Of a DNA stretch of 64,000 nt, positions 37,156-50,328 are shown piece after piece (the first letter of the stretch is position 1; every line of letters starts with the position of its first letter). The stretch is from Tetrahymena thermophila SB210. Lineage: Eukaryota; Ciliophora; Oligohymenophorea; Hymenostomatida; Tetrahymenidae. The stretch lies in contig NW_002476221.1 of NCBI RefSeq assembly GCF_000189635.1, forward strand, positions 166,932 through 230,931, given 5' to 3'. The notes under the pieces were generated by a model, which saw only the letters and a list, made by a program, of their open reading frames with translations, was not told where the DNA came from and did no database searches. The translations under genes and the position numbers were made by a program.

Positions 37156-40072
37156 TCAATCGAAATATAGAACTTCCTCTTAACTTAGTCTCTCTTCTTG
37201 AGGAATCAAGAATTTTTATATTTGAAGCTTTTTTAATTATTAAATCCATACCTAATTATTTTTAAAAATTATTATTTGTGTGTTTGTTAAAATTAAAAAT
37301 AATTAAAATTACATCTGATCTCTTTAAGAAGATTTCATATTAATCATAAACTTTGAAAACTATTTCACTGTCGTTTATATTGATGTCCTTTTCTAAAATG
37401 ATCTCTTCGAATACTTAATTCTTTATAAAATGAAATAATTTTATTTTATCAAATATAATTGATTATATTTGTTTACACATCTATTTTTTGATTGAGGGAA
37501 TTTTTCTGGAGATTAAAGTAAATTGATCTGACCATCAAGTTTAGATTTTTCATCTTAGCCAAGCTACTTCTCAAAGTTAAATTTGGTTTACTTTAGATTA
37601 TTATATAATTAAGTTCCAATATTTGAAGAAAACTCAGGTGATTCAAAACTAGATTTTATCATGTTAATTTAATTTTTATCATTTTAAGAATCTTTCTTTT
37701 ACTTTTCACTATCTACTTTCTCAACATAATAAAATTGAAGATATGTTAAGACTATTTGATTTAGAAGGCTAAAAGCACTTGGAAGTTAACCTTGATGGAA
37801 ATACTTATCAATCATAAAACAAGATTTTAAAATAAATACTTCGTGAATATATTTTAAGTTAAACTTAATTAGGTTAAAATAGACATTAGAAGAGTAATTT
37901 GAAAACGCTTATGAGCTAAGCATCTTCCTTAAACTTCCCATAATTCTAAAATTATTTATGTAATTATTATTATCATTTAAAATATTGGCTATTATATTTA
38001 AGAACTTCAAAATGTTAGTATAAATTTATTCTTATAAATGCAACTCTCTCTTTTCTTAATCATTCAAAATTTATCCACAAACTCCTTAATCTAATTACAT
38101 ATGCTCATAGAAAAGAATTATTCCTTGATACAAATTTTCTTTTTTAGCTAAACTTTACTCGAGTTATGAAAAATCTTACTTCTCTATAGTTTCCATTAAC
38201 ATGGTTCTTTTACCAAAGCCCTTTTATTGCACAAATAATAGAGTAAAAAAATAGTAAATAAAAAAATATTATCTTTAAGCTTACTTAAATTTGTTATTCA
38301 TTGGAATTAAATAGATAGAACTTGAAATTGGTGCAATTGTAGAATTTTGTAAAAATATTATTTGCATTTTTATTCAATTATATTTTATATTAAGCTTCTT
38401 TAATCTCTTTGGTATAGTTCAAAAAATCTTATTTAACTTCTTACAGCTTTCTCCTTATTTTAATTTCATCTATTTTTTCTAAAAAGGCTTAATCTTTTTT
38501 CTAAACTTCTGCTTTTAAACGGGCTGAAATTTCTACTGGTTTATTAGGGTTCACCTTTGTTTAGGAGTTCTTGTAAAATAAGCAGCATGCATTGCAATTA
38601 TTATCTTTTTTAATTTTAATTTATAAGATATTATTTTTTTGTATTTTACTTACCTTAATCTCCATAGCTTTGTTTGAATACCTCTTCTTCAGTTACTTTT
38701 GTAACAATACTGTCATTAAATTTATACCAGCATTACTTTTTGTCATCATATATAAAGCAGTAATAATGTCCAGTATCTGTAGATTAAAAGTTTATTTAAT
38801 AAATAAAAGATTAATCAATTTTATAATTTACTTGCATATCCCTAGTGGATAAGAATTGAAAAGAGCTCATATTTAATAGTTTTATTTTAATTTTACCAAT
38901 ATTATTTTTAATCTTTAAGCTCTTTGATTTTCTTTTCTAAGACATCTTTATTTTTCTTTATTTGCAAATAATATTAATCCAAAGTTTATATCATTTATAT
39001 CAGTTGCTATTTTTGACCTAATACTCCGACATCAACATTATCATTTTCATGTATAACCTATAGATATAAATATTATTCAAAAAAAACAAGCAAATTAAAG
39101 CTATTATTACATCGCTAATTATTTCTTCTATATCTATAAAATTATCTTATTTGTTGACTTGAGTCTAAAAATAAGATTTTATTAGATTCATAGCAGATAA
39201 AACTGGTAGACTACCACTGTTTCCTTCTTAATTTATATAATTATCGAATTTTGAAAGTTTATTCTCTAATGCAGTTAATTAGTTATCAATTGTTTCAATT
39301 TGTTTTTTTTATTCTTCAAACTCTTTGTCTTTACCTTATATATAGTTATCAATATATATTTCTTTATCAAATGTAAACTTTTTATTTAATTTTTCTGCAC
39401 AATTTAATTCTTTGTTGTAGAAAATTCTATTTATATAGAAATTTAGTATCTTAGGGGCAGTTTTTATACTTAATGCTATATCTACTTTTTTCTTTAAAAA
39501 ATAAAGTTAGATAATTTTTTTAATATTTTAATTATTTACCTGCTTTTTTATTATTACTGACTGAGTCAAATTATCAACTGGCTCTGGTTAATAGTCAGCT
39601 ACTTAGTACTAGAAATATGAATTCAAAGCTGCATATAGGTCACCCATTTTAGCATCTAAATTAAAGATTCCTATAGGTATATCATGAACTTTAACTTCAA
39701 TTGAATTATTCTCTTGAGAATAGATTGTTACTTTTTCTTCTCCAACTCCAAAGAATAACTCTGTTATTGGATTTTTTAGCTTTTTAGCCTTTTTTTTATT
39801 GCTTTCTTGCTTTTATAAAGAAAGCTACCTTTCTTGACTTTAACTCTATAATTATGATGAACTTAACTTATTAGACTCCTAAATAAGCTATGAGTTACAT
39901 ACTTAACTGCCTTTATTATTTTCAGAGTCAACAATAGTTGTACTCATACTAGATGCTTAATTATCAGTAAAAGTAGCTAAAGTCTATTAGGTATCATATA
40001 TAATAAACTCTTCATCCATCATGTTAGATTCCTGTTTTTTAATTTAATCATTATTTACATTAGTTATACTGC

Positions 40073-40108
<36 letters not shown>

Positions 40109-41228
40109 ATTCATAGTTTTGTAATTTTATATTTTTTGAGTTAGTAAAAGTGCTACTATTTCCCCTCAACAAACTATTATTTTACAAGCGTAAATAACTT
40201 TTAAATAAATCTGCTGTATCGATTTCGCTTTCTTTCATAAATGATTGTTCTAAATATTCTAAAGTAGAATTTTAGAACTCCCAAAAATCATTCTCTTCGC
40301 CTTATTTATATATCTAATTAAATAACAAAAATTTAGTTTCCATAAACATAAATAATAAATAAAAATTAAAAATATTTTAGCAAGTTTTTTCTTCAAATTA
40401 TATATATTATAAAGAGCAAATGCAATTTAATTAGAGTAGAAGAATTTCACATAAGGTAATTCATATCTCAAAATTATTATTCAAATAATTTTTACCTAAC
40501 CACTTAATCCTTTGAGAACTTCAAAAAGATCAGTTGGATCAGTAAAGTTCTTCTGAGATTTAAGCATAGCTGCAAAAGTCAGTTAAAACTATTTGAGCAT
40601 TTCGTTAAGCTTAGCTCTTTATTCAGGCACGTTTTCATTATTTTCAGAAAGTTCAAGTTTTAATATAGGATCTCTTAATTCACGAATATGATAAAGCGTT
40701 TGGAGAAATGAATTAAAGTAGCAAGCTAATTTATAAGCATTAACAAAAATTTTAAAACTATTATTTTATATTTAAAAATACTTCTTCCTAGATTTTAAAG
40801 TCCGATAGGATCTTCAGTCCTTAAATAATTTTCAGCATCTTAAATGCATGTTTCATTTTGATTCCTAATAGATAATTCGATAGCTTGTTGAATCATTTTC
40901 TCCTCTTCTTTTTACTATGATAACAATGACCTAAATATAATAATTAATTTTTATAAATATTTTGCTTTCTTCTTATAAAAAATATGGTAGTTTGTTTTTA
41001 TATTTTGCCCTATAATAATTTTTACTAATTCTTCATTAAATGGTAAGAAATTTGATCAGGTCTGCAATTACTCCTTTACCATGCTTATATAACTTATTCT
41101 TCTGTAAAGCCTTACTTTGTAAATTATTAAATAATCTCCTATAAATGTTTATCGTCATACCGGTAACCTTCTTACCCAGCAAACATCATTTAATCTTTAT
41201 TTTATTTTCTATCTTAACTATTACCCAT
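37156..41228 (-). CDS. Ubiquitin carboxyl-terminal hydrolase, USP25/28-like
   Basis: Eleven exons on the complement: 41026-41228, 40782-40930, 40496-40725, 39540-40313, 39111-39491, 38832-39057, 38654-38776, 38285-38604, 37477-38220, 37313-37420 and 37156-37251. The product is 1,117 residues. Domain order: an N-terminal UBA-like segment, a ubiquitin-interacting motif (EEEKMIQQAIELS, about residues 75-90), then the split USP catalytic domain. Box 1 is GLQNLGRTCYFNS with Asn114 and catalytic Cys119. The His box is HQGYANTGHYYCF with His658, followed by WYKFND and NACCLFY. A long insert between the boxes holds a Ser/Asn-rich segment and a coiled coil. The layout resembles USP25/USP28. It removes ubiquitin from proteins. 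GRTC replaces the usual GNTC/GATC, but the oxyanion Asn is kept. The C-terminal 450 residues are helical. Confidence 0.88.
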
Positions 41229-41768
41229 TAAAAGAAAAATAAAGTTATTAGTATTTTAATTATATATATTAAATTTAATAGAATATATATTCAATTTTAG
41301 TGATTTAAAAATTAGTAAATTAATAAATCAAAGTATATGTATGTTTATTTAATTGCTGATATCAAAAATTGATTATTCTAATGTTAAAATAATTGATACT
41401 TATAAATCTTAGAAATAATTAGTATATTTTGATTATTGTATTTTTTAATTGGTTGCAGATTTATTTTCTATTTTTGGTTCATTTTTTTCTGATAAGATTA
41501 ATCTATTTTAATTATGATTTCAAAATTAAATAATGTTCATAATTAATTTTTATGAATAAATGAAAACTTAATTTTTAAAGAAATTCTATTTTTAGAGATT
41601 TTAAATATTAATTACTTAAATATAAAATAATCTTTATAACATAGATTTATTTTATTTATTTAAATTAATAAAAATAAAACAAACAAGTTGGTGTTTGAAG
41701 TATTTTATTTTTAATAAATAATAATTTACTTATATTATTATTTTAATTAATTTATAATTTGTATCTTT
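41229..41768. promoter_or_regulatory. Divergent promoter region
   Basis: 540 AT-rich bases between the divergent USP (-) and D2HGDH (+) genes; no specific element recognised. Confidence 0.4.
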
Positions 41769-43422
41769 ATGATTTATTCAGCCAAAAGATTCTTTTCTCT
41801 CGCTAAAAAACCTAGAAATCCTAATCATAGGAGCATTTAAAAGTAAGACTTAGAGTACTTTTAATCTATTTTAAGCGAAAGTGAAATAATTACATCTGAT
41901 TTATCCAAATATAATGTCGATTGGATGAGTAAATATCATGGAGATTCTAAATTAGTTCTCCTACCAAACTCTACTTAAAAAATTTCTTAAATACTTTCAT
42001 ATTGTAATACAAATATGCTTCCTGTTGTTCCTTAAAGCGGAAATACTGGCTTAGTTGGGGGTTCAGTACCACACTATGATGAAATTATTCTTTCCTTACA
42101 AAGATTAAATAAAATAATTGATTATGATACTAATAATGATATTGTTACCACTGAATCTGGAGTAATATTAGAAAATTTAAATTAATATCTTTCTTAATTT
42201 AATACTGAAGCTCCTTATGATTTAGGAGCTAAAGGAAGTTGCTTCGTTGGAGGCAATATAGCTACCCATGCTGGAGGTAATAATTTTAATTTTTATGGAA
42301 TCAACAAAAAAATATCATTATTTGTAAAATATTTGCTTTAAGCAATAAATAAAATATCTATTTAGTATTTTAAAAAATTGAAAAAAGGATTTGAATTTAT
42401 ATTTAAAATAAAATGTTTTCTTTTATTAATATGATTCAGAAATTAAATATACATTTTTAACTTTAAAAGGAAAATATTTAGTAAAGCATGGACCTTTGAG
42501 AGGATATGTATTAGGGTTAGAAGTTGTCTTAGCTAATGGCTAAATAATGAATTTGTTAAATAAAAGTCGAAAAGACAATACTGGAATAGACTTGAAATAG
42601 ATATTTATAGGGTCAGAAGGAAGTCTTGGAATCATAACAAAGGCTAATTTACTTTGTGTTAAAAAAGCCATAGAGAAAAATCTTTTATTTATCAAAACAA
42701 GCAGCTTTTAAAATATCTTATAAATACATAATATTGCAAAGAGCGAAATAGGTAAGAATTTGGCAGCTATTGAATGGATGGATAGCTATGCTTATAAAGC
42801 TGTGATGGAGAATATTAAGACAGCAAAAGATGTTTTTGACTCATAGAATAAGATTGATTAATCATATTATGTATTAATAGAAATAAACACTAATTTCAAC
42901 AAAGACTTAGTTGTTGAATAATTTTATAATAGCTTATCTTAAGTAGAGGGTTTGGTTAGTGAGTGTGTTTTAGCACAGAATGACCATTAATTTGATGAAC
43001 TTTGGAAAATACGTGAATTAGTAGGTTCGGCTTGCGGACATATTGGAAAAGTGTTTAAGTATGATATAAGCTTAAATACAGCTTAAATGGATGACATTAC
43101 AAAGGATTTAAGATAAAAATGTATCGATTTAGGGTTTACTGTAGGCTATGGTCACATAGGAGATGGAAATTTACACATCAACATATCTTGCCTAGATAAG
43201 ACAAAAGAGTAGTAACTTGAAAACTAAATTGAGCCATACATTTTTGAGTGGCTTTCAAAAAAAGGAGGATCAATAAGTGCTGAGCATGGTCTTGGATTAA
43301 TGAAAGCAGATTATCTCCATCTATAAAAAAAGCCTGAAGTGATTGACTGCATGAAAAATATTAAAAAAATATTTGACCCAAATCTTATCTTAAATCCATA
43401 CAAAATATTACCTGGTATCTGA
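41769..43422 (+). CDS. D2HGDH: D-2-hydroxyglutarate dehydrogenase, mitochondrial
   Basis: Two exons, 41769-42276 and 42470-43422, around a 193-nt intron, giving 486 residues. The acceptor at 42469 was chosen because it recreates the family sequence AGG-x4-KHGPLRG across the join. The PCMH-type FAD domain shows [17 protein letters not shown] and [15 protein letters not shown]; then come [24 protein letters not shown] and [10 protein letters not shown] of the FAD-oxidase C-terminal domain. The enzyme oxidises D-2-hydroxyglutarate to 2-oxoglutarate and passes electrons to ETF. The N-terminus ([16 protein letters not shown]) is basic and amphipathic, fitting a mitochondrial presequence. D-lactate dehydrogenase is a related alternative, but the motif set and length fit D2HGDH better. 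Confidence 0.9.
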
Positions 43423-43793
43423 CTGAAGTATTGAAATAGAGAGATAAATTATATCTAGAACTGATTAAAATAGTATTTAGATGTTTTCTAATAATTTGAT
43501 TTTTAATTGAATTTTAATAGGGTATTTATGATTAAATATTTCGATCTTTAATTAAAATAGAAATTTGTAAAAAATATTTTGTAAAAAACACACTATTTAT
43601 TTGCAAATATTATTTTTATAAAAATATTATTCAATTTTTTAATAAAAAAATTCATAAATAGAAAATTGATAGTATGATTTTGGAAATATAAAAGTTTTTT
43701 CTCAACTTAAATTATATTTATAGTTAATTATTAATTAAATTAAATCATTTAAATTAAGATTCAAAAAAAATTAAAAATAATTTTTCTAATTAA
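43423..43793. other. AT-rich intergenic region
   Basis: Nothing recognisable between two plus-strand genes. Confidence 0.55.
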
Positions 43794-45647
43794 ATGAAAC
43801 ATTTAAATTCTAAGGAATCTGAAATTTTAAAGGTCGTTATAAGATTCTTAAGTATGAATAATCCTTCTTGTAATGTAATATAGGATTTAATTAAAAAAAT
43901 GCATAATAATGATATGGATAAAGAGGAATTAGAGTAAGAACTTAATCAATTGGAACATGATATGAGAGAACATAAAGAATCTATTAAAATAGAAGTCTAG
44001 AATATTAAGAATAAAAATGGAAGGTAATTAGAAACTAGTAACTTTTTTAAGCAATCGAGAATACCATGCTCAAATCCGAGATTAAGAAAAGTTTCTAAAA
44101 ACTAAAACTTCACTGTTTGCTTCAAGTCAAAAAATGATGCTATTAAGGGAATTGAATATATAAAATAGTATTATACATATGACATTATAGGATTTACAGA
44201 AAAGTCAAAATCTTATATTGAGCAGGAAGATAAGAATAAAAATGAATTTAGTTAATTCATTGAATAAATAATTTAAAATACCTTTAAAGCTGATACAAAA
44301 ATTAATTAAATGGAAGAAATAACTCTTAACTCAAAAAGAAAATAAGAATAACTGATAACTTAATAACTTGTTACAAATGAACTAAAAGATCAAGTTTGTT
44401 TGCCTCTAAAGAAACTGAAAAAATAAGACACAGATTAAATTAATACTGATGATCTTCAAAGCAATAATTTGTAGAATATGTAAGTATGTTCTGAAGAAAA
44501 TAAAATAGAACAAGAAAATAATTCAATTGATTAATCTTAAAATGAAATGACTGAGAATAATTTAAATTTATAAAACTGTGATTAAAATTAATAAAACTGT
44601 TAAGAAGACTAAGAAAATCACTAATAAAATGTACAAAATTGTTAAGAAAATAATTAATAAAATCAATAAATATTAGAAAAATAAGAAAAATGTGAAAAAA
44701 ATGAGGAAAATTGTGAAAATGAAAATAATTAAGAAAAATAAGACAAATGTGAAAAAAATGAGGAAAATTGTGAAAATGAAAGTAATCAAGAAAAATAAGA
44801 CAAATGTGAAAAAAATGAGGAAAATTGTGGACATAATCAAGATAAATAAGGCACATGTGAACATAATTAAGAGAATAATGAACTTAATTAAGATAACTCT
44901 GAGCATACTTAAGAAATAAAATCTCCTTAATACAGTTAACAAATTGAAGAATTCGATGATGATGAAGAAGAAGTAGAGGTTTAAGTATTTTCTTAGAGCA
45001 ATTAGAATCTCAATAACTCTGAATAAATTCAAGTTGAAAATGATTCTTTGCAAGAAGAATAGCCTAAAAATATCAATTAATCATCAGAAATATGCCTTGA
45101 TATTCCAAATAATCAACAATAAGAAAAAAACTTAGAAACATAAATTAATAAAATTGATAATGGTCAAGAAACTAATTCTCACTTATAAATAAAAGTATTG
45201 GATACATAAAATTTAAAAGAGATTTAGGTGGAAGTGCTAAGTGGCTAAAATTTGAATATGAGTAATTAGAATAAAGATGAAAAACTTCATCAAAAAACTG
45301 AATAAAAAAAATCTTAGTAGTCAACTAAATAGAATTAATAACCTAATTAATTAAAACAAGATTCTTAAAACAAAACTGATATAAAAAAAACTAATGGAGA
45401 TAAATAAATAAACAAAAATGAGCAAAAAAAGTAATCACATTCTCAAAAGCATGATAAAGAAAAATCTTAATCCAATCATAATGATAAAAAGAAAGATACT
45501 AAAAAATCAAATAACAAAGATTAACATCAAAAAAGTTCATCTAAAAGCAATCCATAGCCACCTGAAAAGTAAAAAAGCATTAACAAACTAAAAGAACAAA
45601 AGAAGCATAATTAAAACAGATCCTAAAAGAAAACTAAAAAGAATTGA
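43794..45647 (+). CDS. Low-complexity charged protein with 19-residue repeats
   Basis: Intronless frame of 617 residues. The first 170 residues have normal complexity with helical segments (SEILKVVIRFLSMNN, EELEQELNQLEHDMREH) and could be a small folded domain. The middle is Glu/Asn/Gln/Cys-rich and holds three near-perfect copies of a 19-residue unit of type EKQDKCEKNEENCENESNQ, coded by 57-bp repeats at about 44673-44843, with decayed copies on each side. The C-terminal 150 residues are strongly basic (K, Q, S, H). No known domain was recognised. An acidic centre and basic tail with regular Cys would suit a nucleic-acid or matrix protein, but nothing fixes the role. Confidence 0.78.
44673..44843 (+). 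repeat. Three 57-bp in-frame tandem repeats
   Basis: Unit GAAAAATAAGACAAATGTGA... 57 bases long, three copies differing at only a few positions, fully inside the coding frame (19 codons per unit). The high DNA identity suggests recent expansion. Confidence 0.8.
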
Positions 45648-46003
45648 ATGATATTAATTAAAATAATTAATCAAAAATTAAAATTGAAAATTAATTTGTT
45701 TTTAGTTTTTCTATTCATATTATTTGTTTATGTTCGAATTTAATTAATTACTATTTAAAAATGTTTACTTTTTTTTAAATTTAATATATTTTTTATTTAA
45801 TTCATAAAATTTGATTTCAGCTAAAAATACATTTAACTAATAAGAAAATAGTAAAAATAAATATTTGAGCATTTAATATAATTAAATTAATATATCTAGT
45901 CTAATATAGTTATTTAGTTTGTTAGTTTGTTCGCTTATTAATTTACAAATTAATTAATTTATTAATTTTAATAATAGAATTCATTTTTGTTTATTTATAC
46001 TTG
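45648..46003. other. AT-rich intergenic region between convergent genes
   Basis: Nothing recognisable. Confidence 0.55.
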
Positions 46004-49000
46004 TCATTGAGAAATATATACTGATTTCTCGATCGTATTACTTACTTAAGTATTAAAGTTTTCATCTATTTTTGACTTTGTTAGTTCAAAATCACTAAAA
46101 TTGGATATTCTGTTATTCTAATTATTTGTGATTTAACTGCTAAACTATATAGGAGGTATTTAAGAACATTCTTATTGTTGATTGCAAACATTCTAATTTT
46201 AGGATGAGAGCTAATTTTAAGGAATAGAGGTTTCTCTAGATAGCTGATTTTCAGAAGTTAAATTTTTCGCAGTATTTAAACTATTCAGATTTCCAAAAGT
46301 TGGATTTTCAAATGAATTTCGAACTTAAATTGGCTAATATGAATTTTAATTTTACTGAATAGGGTATTCATACGAATTAACTACAGGAAAATTAAATTAA
46401 TATCCTGTATTAGACATATAATTATTTTATTAGACGTTACTATTCAAATTAGACTCATTGTTACTTGTTTTAAGTTATGAATTCAGCTTTTGTAACAAAT
46501 TTTGACTTAATTCTTTTTGTTGGTTTAATAAAAAGTTTTGAGTATTATTCTATGCATTTTAATTTATCAATTCATAAATCTAGTTTTATAATTTATTATT
46601 TTTAGTAACAAGATCATCCATTTCTTTTTGGTAAATCTAAAGAGAAATTTATTATTTCCTATTTTAGTTTTATTGCTCGTCAATCTAATTTAAAAATTAT
46701 TTAGTTTATTTTTAATAAAAATACAATTAAAAGAAATGAAAATATTTTTATGTTAAATTTTACCTATTTTTGACAGCTTTCTAAATCCAAACTTCTGGTC
46801 TTTAGTAGTTGATAGACATTATTTAACTCTGTCTTTTGGTTATCAAATAGCTCTTATAATTATTTAACTTAGACCTTTAGTTAACCCTTTTAACTATATG
46901 CTTAGATGTTTTATTCTTCTAAATCCTAATTATTATTATTATCTTTATTAATATATGGATGGATAATAATATTATTTTACCTGCATTCTTTTTTTAATCA
47001 TTTAATATGTTGCCTCTTTGGATTCTAACTTGATTTATTAATCTTAAATTTCTATATTTTTCTACTAGACAGTCATTTTCAAAAATGTTATTTCATTCTC
47101 TTAGTTTTTAGTGATAAGATTCATATCATCAATTTGTCTAAGCAAACTCTGAACCTATTCTTTTAGTTATTCTTTACTACTTTAATCAGGATTTATCTAA
47201 ATCTATTTTTATTCATTAATTAACAAAAATATAATTAATAGTTTAAATTTACATGTTCTAAATAGTTGGATGCCTTCTCTGAAAGAAGTGATTGGTGAAC
47301 TATTTCTAAATTATTATAACGCTCTTACCACAAAACTAGCTAGTTTTATTAATCTTTTAAAGTATTTTTAAGGTTTTCTACTTACAATATAAGCTATTTA
47401 ACTTATTCAAAAGTATAAAGTTATCCATTCAATTGGCTCTCTGTGTTTCCCAGTATTAATTATTCAGAAGAAGCTCCTAAAAAAAGCAGTCTATTATCAG
47501 GATATAAATCAAGATTCTACATAGACTTTGAGGGTGAACTATTCAAACTTTTATAAACCTAATGTAACTAGCATTCGAGATCTTCAATTTTATAAAGTAG
47601 AGATTGATTTTCTTAATCCATTTTTTTCGTATCAAATTCATTTACTAAAGGAGTAACTGTTACTGCTGATTCAGCAGGAATTGATTTTATCAGTTAATAA
47701 TTTTCAATAGAATTGTTTTTTTGAGTTGATTGTATAATAAAATTATCAGGTGATGTATTTAATTGTAACTTTGTTCTTTTAACATTTTCTTCAGTTTAAT
47801 CATTTTATTAATTCAATATTTCTTCTTAACCTCTTTATTTCATAATTGAATTGATTATTTGTTACTTTTATTCTGCGTCATTTTTAGCTTGTAGCAAATC
47901 CAATTCCAGCTATTTTTTTACTTCAATCAAGTTGCCAATATCCGATTAATAATCCTTGCTTTTGTATTCTAATTCACGGATGTTTTCTTAAAGAACTTTG
48001 ATCCTTATCGAAAATTCTTAGTTCTTAAGTCTTAGCTAGTTATTTTCAAATTCATATTTTGCATAGTTTTCTTTGGTATGTAGGTTATCATTTTATTAAG
48101 TAATCTAATTTGAGTTGTAGTCTTGATCATTTGGGTGGTTTGACTTATAATTTGAATCATCATTTCCAAGAGAAGAATATAAATTTTTCATTTTAGACAT
48201 GACTTGTTCTTATTCTGATAGTATCCTACGAAGTTATTGGTTTTCCTTTTCTAATGATTAGCAGTTATCTCTTAAATCATCATTTTATTTCTCTAAGTTT
48301 CCAATTTTTTGTTTTAATGAATTCATCTCTTCCTCCTAATTTAATTTTTGTTTGTACTCATTATTTACCATTTTTTCATTCATAATAAATGATTAAATTT
48401 CTCTGTTATTATTATTTTAAGTAGAGTAATATGAAGTAGTTTAGCTTATGTAGGGAGGATTTTACTAGCTATTTGCTTATGAATTTTGGTTATTACTTGA
48501 ATTATTTTAAGAGCTCATTATTGAATTTTAATTTCCTTAAGAATAAAAATTATTTTGTGCTACTGCACCATTGCTATTTAAAGAATAATTAGTGCTAGAA
48601 CTACCTACGTTTTATAATTTCCTATCTATATTTTAAGAAGCTAATTGATTGTTAGATTGTTAATTATCTGCCTATGGTTATTTAGATTAGCTAGGAGATT
48701 ATGAACTAGCAGAATTATGATTGTCAGTATTTTTTTTAGAGCTCTTTTTTGCACTGCTTGATGACTCACCTCTTTCAAAATTAGGAATTTAAGAATAAGT
48801 ATTGCCTTTACTATCAGTCCTTTAAGGTAAGATGCAATTTAAGTGATTATTATTAACTGAAAAATATTATGTTTACTATTAATCATTATTTGTTTGATTT
48901 TACTTGCTTTTGACGATATTTAAATCATAAACAGATAGTCTTCTTTATTGGGTTGTATTTAATGAGCTATTATTTAAGTTTGAATTTTTCGATTAGCTTG

Positions 49001-50001
49001 GTGTATTGGCTTTTGATTTGTTTTTTTGATTTTAGGTTTAAGGTAAATCTAATCTATTATAGCTATTTTTTTTAGATATTTCTTAGAAGTTACTAATTAG
49101 TGTTTATTGCTAACCCTGTGATGATGGTTTGTTTTAATAATTTTTGTATTCTAACGATCCTGCTCTATTTATTTTTAATTATTCCTTATTTTGAGGCTAC
49201 TCTTGATTTGTGCTTTTCTTCTTTTAAGATATATAAGCTTTTGATGCAGAAACATAAGTAAGAGGAGGAATATTCAAATTTTATAAGTGCTCATTGTTGA
49301 TTTCATTTATATTCTGGCTTGGATCACATATCTGTCTAATTTAATTATTGAAATATTTAACAATTATGTTTTATTAAAAATGTTAATAATTTTACTTTAT
49401 TATTTGATTTAATTATTTTTGTTTATGAATCCAATTTTCTTCATTGGCTTAAACATTTTGCATTTGCAACTGATTTTATTTTTGCTTGTATCCTGAATTA
49501 GAATTGCCTGAATTTTGATAGTTTTTATAGTTACTGCAAAAATCGCTTCCAATTTAAACTAATGAAGAATCAGTTAGTAACTATTTCTGTTAAGAGCTGT
49601 AATTACTGGTAGTCATAAGAGGATTTTTTGATTAAGGTGTATCTGCTTTTAATTATTATTTTGATAAACTTTTTTTCATTTTCTAGTTGTGTCCTAATCT
49701 TATATTTACAAAATTTCTATCTTTTATATTTTAGAAAATCGAATTGAATGAAAATTTTTTATTAGTTTACAAACATTCCAATGTTTCTTTGTAAATCATT
49801 TGATTTTTGTTGTCAATATTAATTAATTAATCAGTAAAATTTTTTCTGTTTGATTTCGTTAAAAAAATACAATCTTAATGTCTTTTTTAATGTTTGATAT
49901 TTAGGAATTGAAAATTTAGTGTTTTAAGGATTTATGGAATTAATGTTTTTTTCTAATGGCATTTAATCTATTGTTCCTTAAATCGAAATGTTAATAACCA
50001 T
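46004..50001 (-). CDS. Long coiled-coil, Q/N/S-rich protein
   Basis: Best model is five exons on the complement: 49871-50001, 47253-49845, 46981-47202, 46764-46925 and 46004-46684. The last three introns are 50, 55 and 79 nt and all are required by frame, giving 1,262 residues. The first join is doubtful: it needs either a 25-nt intron (49846-49870) or loss of one T from a run of seven. If neither holds, translation starts at ATG 49799. The N-terminal 500 residues are low complexity. Between about residues 530 and 950 the protein is a long heptad-rich coiled coil (LKQKIGNLEKQNDDL, KENQQLRRILSEQEQ and similar). A second helical stretch follows, then a polar tail. This build is common in centrosomal, basal-body and cytoskeletal proteins; the specific role is unknown. 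Confidence 0.75.
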
Positions 50002-50328
50002 ATATTTTTATTTATAAATTTACTCTTTTTAAAATATTCTTACTTGAACACAGACTTTAATAGAAAGCTAATATTAATTTGATCTATTTATATCAATCTT
50101 AATTGATTTATTACCATTAAATAAAATGAATAAGATTCGTATCTACTTTTAAACCAACAAACGATAACAAACATATAATTAATTATTTTAATCAACTTGT
50201 TTTTATGTAAAAATTAATAAATTAAATTTAAATAAATTTCATATTTAATTTTAATTTGTTTTATAAAATAAATAAAAAAGAGACATTCACTAAAATAATT
50301 ATTTATGAAACCAAATAAGTAATTTATT
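50002..50328. other. Short AT-rich intergenic region
   Basis: Nothing recognisable between DCP2 and the coiled-coil gene. Confidence 0.5.

Noticed and set aside
38592-38852. Plus-strand ORF of 86 codons with a hydrophobic sequence
   Set aside because: Antisense to introns and exons of the USP gene; the opposite strand carries the conserved GHYYCF motif.
40314-40343. ATG at 40343 (METKFLLF...) as the start of the USP gene
   Set aside because: It lies inside the 182-nt intron 40314-40495. The catalytic Cys box is in upstream exons, and splicing to 40313 restores the conserved order.
44673-44843. CRISPR-like array
   Set aside because: The repeats are contiguous without spacers, are in frame, and sit in a eukaryotic gene.
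44440-45053. Two long minus-strand ORFs rich in F, L, I and H
   Set aside because: They are antisense shadows of the 57-bp repeats in the plus-strand coding sequence.
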